NCBI GenBank assembly: GCA_036788835.1
Contig: DAIQMR010000065.1
Coordinates: 1 to 5,104 of the forward strand
DNA: 5,104 nucleotides
Direction: 5' to 3'
From: JALCSJ01 sp036788835
Lineage (GTDB): Bacteria > Bacillota > Negativicutes > Acidaminococcales > Acidaminococcaceae
The first letter of the stretch is position 1, and the number at the start of each line of letters is the position of its first letter. The notes below the pieces were generated by a model. It made no database searches, had not been told where the DNA came from, and worked only from the letters and a program-made list of their open reading frames with translations. This document shows positions 1 to 5,104 of this stretch, one piece after another. The position numbers and the translations under genes are program-made.

Positions 1-1
1 T

Positions 2-157
2 ATTTGCTTTGCAAAAAAATATATACTGGACGCTATGCAAAAGCTACAAATCATTGAAAATGACGGCTGGGAGCAGATTGATAGTTTTACAGATTCTTTT
101 GCCGTTGATAAGGCCCGCCCGCGCGTAGAGGTTAGCATTATGGAGGTGACAGAGTGA
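2..157 (+). CDS. 3' end of unrecognised phage gene (partial or ~40 aa)
   Basis: The frame is open from the left edge to a TGA at 155-157, giving 51 residues. The gene may begin outside the window. Alternatively it may start at the ATG at 35, which would give a 40-residue protein beginning MQKLQIIEN. That ATG has no convincing ribosome binding site (only TGGA a few bases upstream), so a start to the left is at least as likely. The visible part is polar and charged, with no membrane segment or motif I recognise. Its stop overlaps the GTG start of the next gene in the four bases GTGA, and its last codons carry that gene's ribosome binding site, so the two are probably translationally coupled. 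Small proteins of this kind are common between the replication and late modules of Firmicutes phages. No function is proposed. Confidence 0.55.
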   Translation: MCFAKKYILDAMQKLQIIENDGWEQIDSFTDSFAVDKARPRVEVSIMEVTE

Positions 158-258
158 GCGAATTTTTATTTTTTTGTTTAGGGCTTTTTATCGGTAGCGT
201 TGGCGTTTTTGTTGTAATTGCCTTTTTCATAGGTGCCAAAGGAGGCTGGGAAGAATGA
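154..258 (+). CDS. Small single-pass membrane protein, possibly DUF3789-like
   Basis: This 34-residue ORF starts with GTG and is too short for most gene finders. A near-perfect Shine-Dalgarno, GGAGGTGA at 142-149, sits 4 bases (7 from the GGAGG core) before the GTG, which decides the start. Residues about 3-27 are almost entirely hydrophobic (start SEFLFFCLGLFIG), making one transmembrane helix. A short charged tail, AKGGWEE, follows. Length, the LGLFIGS..G pattern and the acidic end recall the very short DUF3789-type proteins found near late regulators in Firmicutes phages, but this is a resemblance by eye only. It overlaps its upstream neighbour by GTGA and the downstream regulator by ATGA, so all three are likely co-translated. 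A holin role is unlikely: it has one short helix and no lysis gene beside it. Confidence 0.65.
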   Translation: MSEFLFFCLGLFIGSVGVFVVIAFFIGAKGGWEE

Positions 259-713
259 TTGAACCAATAATTAACAAAAATCTATTAGCATTCATTGACC
301 GGCGCTTTTATTGGCATAAGATACTGAAACAGGCCGCCGAGGACAAGCGCAGTCTACAAGACACCAAAGGCGTAACAACAGGTGGCAATGGCCATATGGT
401 TGTCAGCGACCCAACAGCCAAACTAGCAATTAAACATATTGAGCATTTGGACTATGTTGTAATTAGGTCAGAACGAACGCTTGTAAAGGTCCGGGACCCC
501 GAACAATGGGTTAGCATCTATGAGCGCATCTATAACAAGTATAAAGGCGTTGATGTTGGAGAAATTTTACACAGGCGCTATGAAGTATGCGAAAATCCTC
601 TTGATACAATGGCCGATTTGCTTATTACCAATGCCGAATATTACCGTTTGCGTAACATTGCCTTGTCAGATGCTGCTATGATTGCCGTTGCAATTAGCGT
701 AATAAAATTATAA
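255..713 (+). CDS. RinA/ArpU-like phage late transcription regulator
   Basis: This 152-residue protein is preceded by AAAGGAGG (238-245) nine bases before the ATG, which supports the start. It resembles the RinA / ArpU / DUF1492 group of late regulators of Gram-positive phages, which sit directly upstream of the small terminase gene and turn on packaging and structural genes. Visible marks are a basic N-terminal third, the VSDPTAKLAIKHI segment near residues 50-62, a W..IYERIYNKY stretch at 85-96, and EILHRRYE at 103-110. These are followed by a sigma-region-4-like helix-turn-helix at about 113-139, with NAEYYRLRNIAL as the probable recognition helix. The C-terminus is a hydrophobic helix. 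It is expected to be cytoplasmic and DNA-binding, acting on the 714-900 control region just downstream. Whether it activates a promoter or allows read-through of the terminator cannot be told from sequence. The family call is by pattern, not alignment. Confidence 0.78.
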   Translation: MIEPIINKNLLAFIDRRFYWHKILKQAAEDKRSLQDTKGVTTGGNGHMVVSDPTAKLAIKHIEHLDYVVIRSERTLVKVRDPEQWVSIYERIYNKYKGVDVGEILHRRYEVCENPLDTMADLLITNAEYYRLRNIALSDAAMIAVAISVIKL

Positions 714-743
714 GTTTAATTTATTTATGCAAAAACGTTTGAG

Positions 744-772
744 AGGACAAGCCCCAAAAAACGTGTTATAAT
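744..772 (+). promoter_or_regulatory. Predicted extended -10 promoter upstream of terS
   Basis: A perfect TATAAT lies at 767-772, preceded by TG one base upstream (TGtTATAAT, 764-772), which is an extended -10 element. With a 17-base spacer, the -35 position (744-749) reads AGGACA, matching TTGACA only in its last four bases. A good extended -10 with a weak -35 fits a promoter that is either modest on its own or helped by an activator. Transcription should begin near 778-781. It is the only strong promoter-like match I saw in the 714-900 gap. It lies between the late regulator gene and the genes such a regulator is expected to control. Confidence 0.65.
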
Positions 773-773
773 G

Positions 774-791
774 ATATTGCAGTATATTGCA
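774..791 (+). repeat. Two tandem ATATTGCA repeats over the predicted start site
   Basis: ATATTGCA occurs at 774-781 and again at 784-791, so the period is 10 bases, close to one turn of the helix. The copies lie immediately downstream of the -10 box and cover the expected transcription start. Same-face repeats at this place are what an operator looks like. Short A/T-rich repeats also arise by chance, so binding is an inference. The regulator encoded at 255-713 or a phage repressor would be candidate ligands. Confidence 0.5.
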
Positions 792-868
792 AACACACAT
801 TTTCCATAGTTTTTGCCTCCTCAAATAAGCAAAAAGGCACTGGTCAAGTCGAAGACCGGTGCTTTTTT
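779..868 (+). ncRNA. Predicted ~90-nt terminated leader or small RNA with anti-SD loop
   Basis: Transcription from the promoter at 744-772 would give about 90 bases before the intrinsic terminator ending at 868. The RNA contains no ORF with a plausible ribosome binding site. Its middle can form a hairpin, TTTTTGC (810-816) with GCAAAAA (829-835). The 12-base loop of that hairpin, at 817-828, begins CTCCTC and shows most of a CCTCCT motif (816-821), complementary to Shine-Dalgarno sequences. The A-rich 3' arm of this hairpin is also the A-tract of the terminator, so the two structures share bases 831-835. The RNA could be a stable small RNA or simply the short product of a terminated late leader, as lambda 6S RNA is. 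Existence depends on the promoter call. Confidence 0.4.
831..868 (+). terminator. Strong Rho-independent terminator before terS
   Basis: The arms GCACTGGTC (837-845) and GACCGGTGC (854-862) form a 9-bp stem with one G-U pair and an 8-base loop. A run of six T (863-868) follows. AAAAA at 831-835 can pair with that T run, lengthening the stem and supplying a T-run for the opposite strand, so it may work in both directions. It is 32 bases before the small terminase ATG and downstream of the predicted promoter. Anything transcribed from that promoter, or from the regulator operon, must therefore pass it to reach the packaging genes. Confidence 0.85.
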
Positions 869-886
869 GTTGGGCAAAACGGGAGG

Positions 887-894
887 AAGGAGAT
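887..894 (+). promoter_or_regulatory. Ribosome binding site that sets the terS start at 901
   Basis: AAGGAGAT has its GGAG core (889-892) eight bases before the ATG at 901. A second purine-rich match, GGAGG at 882-886, lies just upstream. The frame is open further left to a GTG at 859, but that codon lies inside the 3' arm of the terminator stem and has no site of its own. The ATG at 901 is therefore the start. GGAGG here is complementary to the CCTCC at 816-820 in the leader. Confidence 0.8.
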
Positions 895-900
895 ATTACC

Positions 901-1329
901 ATGCTTACTGAAAAACAAAAGCGCTTCATTGATTTTTATGTTGAATTAGGCAATGCCAGTGAAGCGGCTATAAAAGCTGGATACAGTAAAAAAACAGCCG
1001 GTGTTGTTGGTGCTGAAAACCTTAAAAAACCTTATTTGCAAAAAGCCATTGACGAACGGTTAGCCGAATTAAAGACCAAACGAACCGCTGATGCGCAGGA
1101 AGTTATGGAATATCTTACCGCCGTAATGCGTGGAAAAATGCAAGAAGAAATAGTTGTTGTGCTTATGGATGCGGACGGGACTACATACCCTAAGACGCTG
1201 AAAAAGCAGGTTAGTGTTGCGTCTCGAAACAAAGCAGCCGAAATGCTAGCCAAACGTTTCGGATTACAAACTGATAAAATCCAGCTTGATATCAAACCGA
1301 TTGTTATCGGCGGTGATGATCTTGTCTAA
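901..1329 (+). CDS. terS: Terminase small subunit (Terminase_2 / SPP1 gp1 type)
   Basis: The product, 142 residues from the ATG at 901, is the DNA-recognition subunit of the packaging motor. It binds the phage packaging site as a ring oligomer and presents DNA to the large subunit. The opening LTEKQKRFIDFYVELGNASE, followed by AAIKAGYS and KKTAG, is the hallmark N-terminal helix-turn-helix of the Terminase_2 family (about residues 1-57). The middle, about 60-120, is largely helical and ends in SRNKAAEMLAKRFGL, which fits the oligomerisation core. The last 20 residues (DIKPIVIGGDDLV) are the tail expected to contact the large subunit. Length is typical of the family. It is the first gene after the terminator, and its 3' end overlaps terL by a few bases, implying coupled translation. 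In headful phages the pac site often lies in or near this gene, but no site can be recognised by eye. Confidence 0.92.
   Translation: MLTEKQKRFIDFYVELGNASEAAIKAGYSKKTAGVVGAENLKKPYLQKAIDERLAELKTKRTADAQEVMEYLTAVMRGKMQEEIVVVLMDADGTTYPKTLKKQVSVASRNKAAEMLAKRFGLQTDKIQLDIKPIVIGGDDLV
1309..1317 (+). promoter_or_regulatory. Shine-Dalgarno inside terS favouring a TTG start for terL
   Basis: GGCGGTGAT matches GGAGGTGAT at eight of nine positions. Its GGCGG core ends eight bases before the TTG at 1322, a normal spacing, but only two bases before the ATG at 1316, which is too close. No other site serves the ATG. This favours the TTG, although re-initiation by ribosomes finishing terS could use either codon. 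Confidence 0.5.
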
Positions 1330-2566
1330 AGCAACAGCTTGGTTGCCGGATATAGTGGGCGGCGGCTATAGCGATTTCTGGAAGAGCAAACACAGATACC
1401 GTGTGATAAAGGGGAGCCGGGCAAGCAAGAAGTCAAAGACTACAGCGTTATGGTACATAGTTAAAATAATTCAATACCATGAAGCAAACTTATTAGTTGT
1501 CAGAAAAACTTTTCGAACATTAAAAGATAGCTGCTATAGTGAACTGAAATGGGCCATACATAGACTTGGCGTTGACGCTTCTTTTCAGTGCAAAGAAAGC
1601 CCTTTAGAAATCACTTATACACCGACAGGTCAAAAGATACTTTTTAGGGGTCTTGATGATCCTTTAAAAGTTACGTCAATTACAGTTGACGTTGGTGTGC
1701 TGTGCTGGATGTGGATAGAAGAGGCATATGAAATAAGCCGTGAAGCCGACTTTGACACCCTAGACGAAAGCATTCGTGGACAGGTACCGCCGGGGCTTTT
1801 TAAGCAAGTTACATTAACCTTTAATCCCTGGAACGAGAAACATTGGCTTAAAAAACGTTTCTTTGACCGAAAAGACCAAGACGTGTTAGCGCAAACAACA
1901 AATTATAAATGCAATGAATTTTTAGACGATACAGACCGGCGCAAGTACGAAACCATGAGGGTTATAAACCCACGCCGGTACAAAGTGGCAGGCCTGGGAG
2001 ACTGGGGAATAGTTGATGGCCTTGTATATGAGAACTGGGAAGAACAAGCCTTTAATGTGGCAGAGATAAGCGCCAAACCAAGCGTTAAATCTGCTTTTGG
2101 CCTTGATTTTGGTTACACCAACGACCCAACAGCCCTATTTTGTGGGCTTATAGACCAAGTAAGTAAAGAAATTTACGTGTTTGATGAATTATACAAACAA
2201 GCCCTTATAAACAGTGCTATAGCACATGAAATAAGCAACATGGGTTACGCCAAAGAGGTAATTCGTGCAGATGCCGCCGAACCAAAAAGCATAGACGAAT
2301 TGAGAGGCGCCGGACTTGTTCGTATCAGAGCAGCCGAAAAGGGCAAAGACAGCATAGCAAGCGGCATACAGTTTGTACAAGGCTATAAAATTATAATTCA
2401 TCCGCGCTGTGTTAATTTTATTACTGAGATTAGCAATTATTCATGGGACAAAGATAAATTCGGCAATGCGCTTAATAAGCCGATTGATGATTTTAACCAT
2501 CTTATGGACGCTATGAGATACGCTTTAGAGCCTTTTAAAAAGGGCAACACGTACTCTTTTAAATAG
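1322..2566 (+). CDS. terL: Terminase large subunit, PBSX type (Terminase_3)
   Basis: The product, 414 residues from TTG 1322 (416 from the ATG at 1316), is the packaging motor ATPase plus nuclease that docks on the portal and cuts concatemeric DNA. From the TTG start, the Walker A loop is GSRASKKSKT at 31-40, a GxxxxGKS loop whose second glycine is lysine. Walker B is LCWMWIEEA at 127-135, with E133/E134 as the catalytic acids. The coupling motif TFNP is at 166-169, followed by NEKHWLKKRFF. The RNase H-like nuclease half begins at FGLDFGYTND with D262. It continues with ADAAEPKS (D317) and ends with DDFNHLMDAMRYAL (D389/D390, D396). Both domains and all expected acidic residues are present, and length is normal for the family. 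It overlaps terS by 8 to 14 bases, and its TAG stop lies within the portal ribosome binding site. Confidence 0.95.
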   Translation: MSKATAWLPDIVGGGYSDFWKSKHRYRVIKGSRASKKSKTTALWYIVKIIQYHEANLLVVRKTFRTLKDSCYSELKWAIHRLGVDASFQCKESPLEITYTPTGQKILFRGLDDPLKVTSITVDVGVLCWMWIEEAYEISREADFDTLDESIRGQVPPGLFKQVTLTFNPWNEKHWLKKRFFDRKDQDVLAQTTNYKCNEFLDDTDRRKYETMRVINPRRYKVAGLGDWGIVDGLVYENWEEQAFNVAEISAKPSVKSAFGLDFGYTNDPTALFCGLIDQVSKEIYVFDELYKQALINSAIAHEISNMGYAKEVIRADAAEPKSIDELRGAGLVRIRAAEKGKDSIASGIQFVQGYKIIIHPRCVNFITEISNYSWDKDKFGNALNKPIDDFNHLMDAMRYALEPFKKGNTYSFK

Positions 2567-2570
2567 GAGG
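2565..2570 (+). promoter_or_regulatory. Portal ribosome binding site overlapping the terL stop
   Basis: AGGAGG stands seven bases before the portal ATG at 2578 and shares its first two bases with the TAG stop of terL (2564-2566). Ribosomes terminating on terL therefore stop on the portal initiation site, a compact form of coupling. The strong site settles the portal start. Confidence 0.85.
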
Positions 2571-2577
2571 CAGGAAG

Positions 2578-4035
2578 ATGTTTTTAACAGATTTTTTCAA
2601 TGCGTTGTTGCATATAGGCCAAACGCAAAACATGACAGAACGGCAATTTTTAGAGAAGGAATTGCAATTTTGGTTGACGTCTCCACAGCGAAACATGCAA
2701 ATTACTGGAGACAGGTATTATAAAAATCACCATGATATTGAAGATAAAAAAAGAACCATAATAGGCACAGACGGCCAGTTAGCCACGGTTTATAACCTGC
2801 CAAACAACATAATAACTGATAATAGATATGGTTTTTTAGTGGACCAGAAAACCAACTACCTTTTAGCAAAACCAATTGAAGCCAAAGCAGGAAAAGAAGA
2901 GTCTCAGGATGCTATAAAGGCCATATTCGGCGCACAGTTCCGGTGCACACTTAAAAGCGTTGGCGCAGATGCAATGAACTGTGGAGTCAGTTATATTTTT
3001 CCCTGGGTGGATGCTGACGGCTTGCATTTTAAGCGGTTCCGGGGTTTTGAAGTCTTGCCTTTTTGGGCAGATGATGAACACACGGTTTTGGATGCTTTTG
3101 CCAGGGTTTACATACAAGAGGTTTACGAAGGCCAGACTAAGAAGTTTGTCCAGCGTGTGGAATGGTATAAACCGGAGGGCGTACAGCGCTTTATATATGA
3201 AGGTGGAGCACTTAAGGCAGACAGTGAAGATATTACGCCATACTTTGTGATCCAAAACGGCGACAGCACCGAGGGTTACAATTGGGGTAAGGTGCCATTG
3301 GTGGCTTTTAAAGCAAACAGTGAAGAAATCCCATTGATTAAACGCGTTAAATCTCTACAAGATGCTTTAAATCGTCTATACAGTGATTTCATGGACAACA
3401 TGCAAGAAGATAAACGCAACACTATCCTGGTCATCAAGAATTATGATGGTGAAGATTTAGGGGAGTTTCGGCGCAACCTTGCCACTTATGGAGCTGTTAA
3501 AGTGCAGTCTGACGGCGGCATTGATACTTTACAGGTTGATGTAAATAGTGACAACTATAAAACCATTGTAGATCTTATAAAAAAGGCTATCATAGAGAAC
3601 GGCCGGGGCCTGGACACTAAGGACGAAAGAATGTCAAGCGGTGCACCAAACCAAATGAACATCCAAAGCATGTATAATGACATTGATTTGGACGCCGACG
3701 AAATGGAGCTTGAATTTCAAGCAGGTTTAGAGCAATTAATGTGGTTTGTTGGCAAATATTTGGAGAGCCGTGGCCAGGTTGCCGGGCAGGTTGAGTTTAT
3801 TTTTAACCGGGACACAATGACGAATGAGAGCGAAACCATAACCAATTGCCGCAACAGTCAAGGCATAATCAGCAATGAAACAATAGTTGCAAACCATCCC
3901 TGGACCAAGGACACCCAAGCAGAACTTGACCGCATGAAGAAAGAAAAAGATGAAAATATGGCAACTATGGCAGCCGGGTTTGGGTTTCCTGGTAGCACGG
4001 GGACCGGTCAAAGCGCAGGTGTAGGCAATGAGTAA
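2578..4035 (+). CDS. Portal protein, SPP1 gp6-like
   Basis: This 485-residue protein forms the dodecameric ring at the head vertex. DNA enters and leaves through it, and the terminase docks on it. The SPP1_Gp6 family pattern is clear. RYYKNHHDIEDKKR is at 46-59. NNIITDNRYGFLVDQKTNYL (76-95) is the usual LPNN...DQK..YL block. A mixed alpha/beta wing follows at about 120-240. Then come WGKVPLVAFKANSEEIPL (236-253) and SLQDALNRLYSDFMDNMQED (259-278), the family's core signature leading into the clip and channel helices. The segment 330-400 includes a DADEMELEFQAGLEQLMWF helix. The crown region ends with ISNETIVANHPWTKD (431-445), a charged helix, and a glycine-rich, probably disordered tail from about 462. 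Length fits the family. It is the third gene of the packaging cassette and overlaps the next gene by eight bases. No frameshift is seen. Confidence 0.95.
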   Translation: MFLTDFFNALLHIGQTQNMTERQFLEKELQFWLTSPQRNMQITGDRYYKNHHDIEDKKRTIIGTDGQLATVYNLPNNIITDNRYGFLVDQKTNYLLAKPIEAKAGKEESQDAIKAIFGAQFRCTLKSVGADAMNCGVSYIFPWVDADGLHFKRFRGFEVLPFWADDEHTVLDAFARVYIQEVYEGQTKKFVQRVEWYKPEGVQRFIYEGGALKADSEDITPYFVIQNGDSTEGYNWGKVPLVAFKANSEEIPLIKRVKSLQDALNRLYSDFMDNMQEDKRNTILVIKNYDGEDLGEFRRNLATYGAVKVQSDGGIDTLQVDVNSDNYKTIVDLIKKAIIENGRGLDTKDERMSSGAPNQMNIQSMYNDIDLDADEMELEFQAGLEQLMWFVGKYLESRGQVAGQVEFIFNRDTMTNESETITNCRNSQGIISNETIVANHPWTKDTQAELDRMKKEKDENMATMAAGFGFPGSTGTGQSAGVGNE

Positions 4036-5104
4036 GTATTGGCAAGACCGCTTTTCGTTGCTAGAACGCGCTGAACACGATTTGGCGACGTCTGGAGCGC
4101 AAGACATACAAGATATACTAGCCAAGGCTTTTTCAGATGTAGATAAAGAAATAAATTCGTTCTATGCCAAATATGCGACAGAACAGGGAATTAGCCTTAA
4201 TGCCGCACAGCAATATTTGCAACAGAACGACTTAGCCGCATTTAAAGCAGACATTAAAGACTACACCAATATGGCAATGAATAATTCAGATGGGCGGTTT
4301 AACCAAATCCTTGACGCTCTATCGGCTAGGGCGCATATACAGCGACTTGAAGCCTTAAAGATTAGAACTGCTATGGCAGTAAGGGAAGCATACGGGAAAA
4401 GCAACAGCGCCTTATCTGACGCCATGGGTGCTGTAATGCAAGACACGGCCATTAAAACTGCTTATGAAATCCAAAACGGCATAGGTAAATATGAACCGTT
4501 CCACCAAATTGATCAGAAAGCAATTAACAGGGCCTTGGCAAAGCCATGGACTGACGACGGGAAAACATTTTCAAGTCGTTTATGGGATAATCAAACACAG
4601 CTTGTTAACACATTGCAGGAAGAATTTACAACGGGTTTTATATCCGGTTTGGACCCGGCCGGGATGTCCAAAAAGGTTTCAGAGAAATTCGGAGTTGCTG
4701 AATATGCTGCCCGGCGCCTGGTCCTAACCGAGGGTGCATATTTTGCCGCTGAAGGTGCCAGGGAAGGTTACAAGCAGATGAATGTGGAGAAATACCAAAT
4801 TCTTGCAACATTAGACGACAAGACAAGCGATATCTGCCAAGCGGAAGATGGTAAAATTTATGCCGTGAAAGACTATGACCCAGGCAACAACGCACCGCCG
4901 TTTCATCCCTTTTGCAGGTCAACAACAATGCCTTATTTTGAGGATAATGTTTTAGGACCAACGGAACAGCGCACGGCACGGGATGAAAACGGGAAAACAA
5001 CGCTTGTACCTGGAATTTTGCGGTATCCTGATTGGAAAGCCGTTTTTGTTGATAAAACAAAAACTATAGCGGCTGTCGTTCGGGAAGCGACACCAAAACA
5101 AGCG
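4028..5104 (+). CDS. Minor head protein, SPP1 gp7 / Mu F family (3' incomplete)
   Basis: The frame is open from ATG 4028 to the right edge, giving 359 residues without a stop. Proteins of this family are packaged in a few copies, bind the portal and, in SPP1, help keep the ejecting DNA on course. Residues 1-250 are mostly helical. The conserved Phage_Mu_F core is at about 225-302: AARRLVLTEGAYFAAEGARE, then TLDDKTSDIC (C270), DGKIY, and PPFHPFCRSTT with H293 and C296. This spaced C...H..C set is typical of the family and looks like a metal site or redox pair. The start overlaps the portal stop by eight bases, with only a weak AGGTG (4017-4021) six bases upstream, so re-initiation after the portal is likely. 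Residues beyond about 305 reach YPDWKAVFVDKT, where many family members end, and then continue out of the window, so a C-terminal extension is possible. Confidence 0.93.
   Translation, partial: MSKYWQDRFSLLERAEHDLATSGAQDIQDILAKAFSDVDKEINSFYAKYATEQGISLNAAQQYLQQNDLAAFKADIKDYTNMAMNNSDGRFNQILDALSARAHIQRLEALKIRTAMAVREAYGKSNSALSDAMGAVMQDTAIKTAYEIQNGIGKYEPFHQIDQKAINRALAKPWTDDGKTFSSRLWDNQTQLVNTLQEEFTTGFISGLDPAGMSKKVSEKFGVAEYAARRLVLTEGAYFAAEGAREGYKQMNVEKYQILATLDDKTSDICQAEDGKIYAVKDYDPGNNAPPFHPFCRSTTMPYFEDNVLGPTEQRTARDENGKTTLVPGILRYPDWKAVFVDKTKTIAAVVREATPKQA

Noticed and set aside
733..740. Perfect palindrome AAACGTTT as an operator
   Set aside because: It is only eight bases of simple sequence with no second copy, and is expected by chance in A/T-rich DNA.
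739..744. TTGAGA as the -35 box of the terS promoter
   Set aside because: It would be 22 bases from TATAAT, too far for a standard sigma-A promoter. The 17-base spaced AGGACA with the extended -10 is the better reading.
859..900. Upstream GTG start for the small terminase (14 extra residues)
   Set aside because: The GTG lies in the terminator stem and lacks a ribosome binding site. The ATG at 901 has AAGGAG at the right spacing and begins exactly at the family's LTEKQKRF motif.
708..929. Minus-strand ORF of 73 codons across the control region
   Set aside because: It runs through the terminator, the promoter and the terS start, has a cysteine-rich unlikely composition, and has no ribosome binding site. 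The terminator hairpin explains the region better.
1032..1295. Minus-strand ORF inside terS
   Set aside because: It is a shadow of a well-supported terminase gene in the opposite frame, with no recognisable motif.
714..1329. A pac or cos packaging site around terS
   Set aside because: Such a site is plausible by analogy with SPP1-type phages, but no repeat cluster or cos-like symmetry could be identified by reading. No feature is claimed.
2863..3255. Overlapping minus-strand (130 codons) and plus-strand 2981-3250 ORFs within the portal gene
   Set aside because: Both lie inside the portal reading frame, which has continuous family signatures. Their compositions are odd and there are no initiation signals.
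3736..4125. Minus-strand ORF across the portal/minor head junction
   Set aside because: It is antisense to two recognised genes, has no family resemblance and no plausible start site.
4491..5060. ORFs 4491-4727 (+) and 4638-5060 (-) inside the minor head gene
   Set aside because: The + frame from 4028 is open to the window edge and carries the gp7/Mu F motifs. These are alternative-frame shadows.
1..5104. tRNA genes, CRISPR arrays, insertion sequences or attachment sites
   Set aside because: No cloverleaf-like segments, regularly spaced repeats, transposase motifs or terminal inverted repeats were seen. The only sizeable gap between genes is 714-900.

Overview
The window is the start of the late (packaging and head) operon of a tailed bacteriophage or prophage of the SPP1/PBSX type, probably from a Firmicutes host. 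All genes lie on the + strand. The host guess rests on A/T-leaning base composition, AGGAGG-type ribosome binding sites, and family membership: a RinA/ArpU-like late regulator, a PBSX-type large terminase, an SPP1 gp6-like portal and an SPP1 gp7-like minor head protein. I cannot name a genus, and integrated prophage versus free phage cannot be decided because no att site or host gene is present.

Layout. Positions 2-157 hold the end of an unrecognised gene. It overlaps a 34-residue single-membrane-segment protein (154-258) by the four bases GTGA, and that gene overlaps the next by ATGA. The third gene (255-713) is a 152-residue late-transcription regulator of the RinA/ArpU/DUF1492 kind. Positions 714-900 are a compact control region: an extended -10 promoter, two ATATTGCA repeats ten bases apart over the predicted start, a leader of about 90 bases and a strong intrinsic terminator. 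Then come the small terminase (901-1329), large terminase (about 1322-2566), portal (2578-4035) and minor head protein (4028 to the right edge, incomplete). These are packed with overlaps or gaps of about 11 bases, which indicates one transcript.

How they work together. TerS recognises phage DNA. TerL cuts it and pumps it with ATP through the dodecameric portal into a prohead that also carries a few copies of the gp7-like protein. The regulator encoded just upstream is expected to switch on this operon, as RinA-type proteins do in related phages.

The most interesting stretch is 744-900. A promoter followed by a short leader and a terminator ahead of the late genes resembles the lambda pR'-tR' arrangement controlled by Q. 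The roughly 90-base terminated RNA would also carry CCUCCU in a predicted hairpin loop, complementary to Shine-Dalgarno sequences, including that of terS. Both are hypotheses drawn from sequence layout. The structural genes themselves look ordinary and intact.
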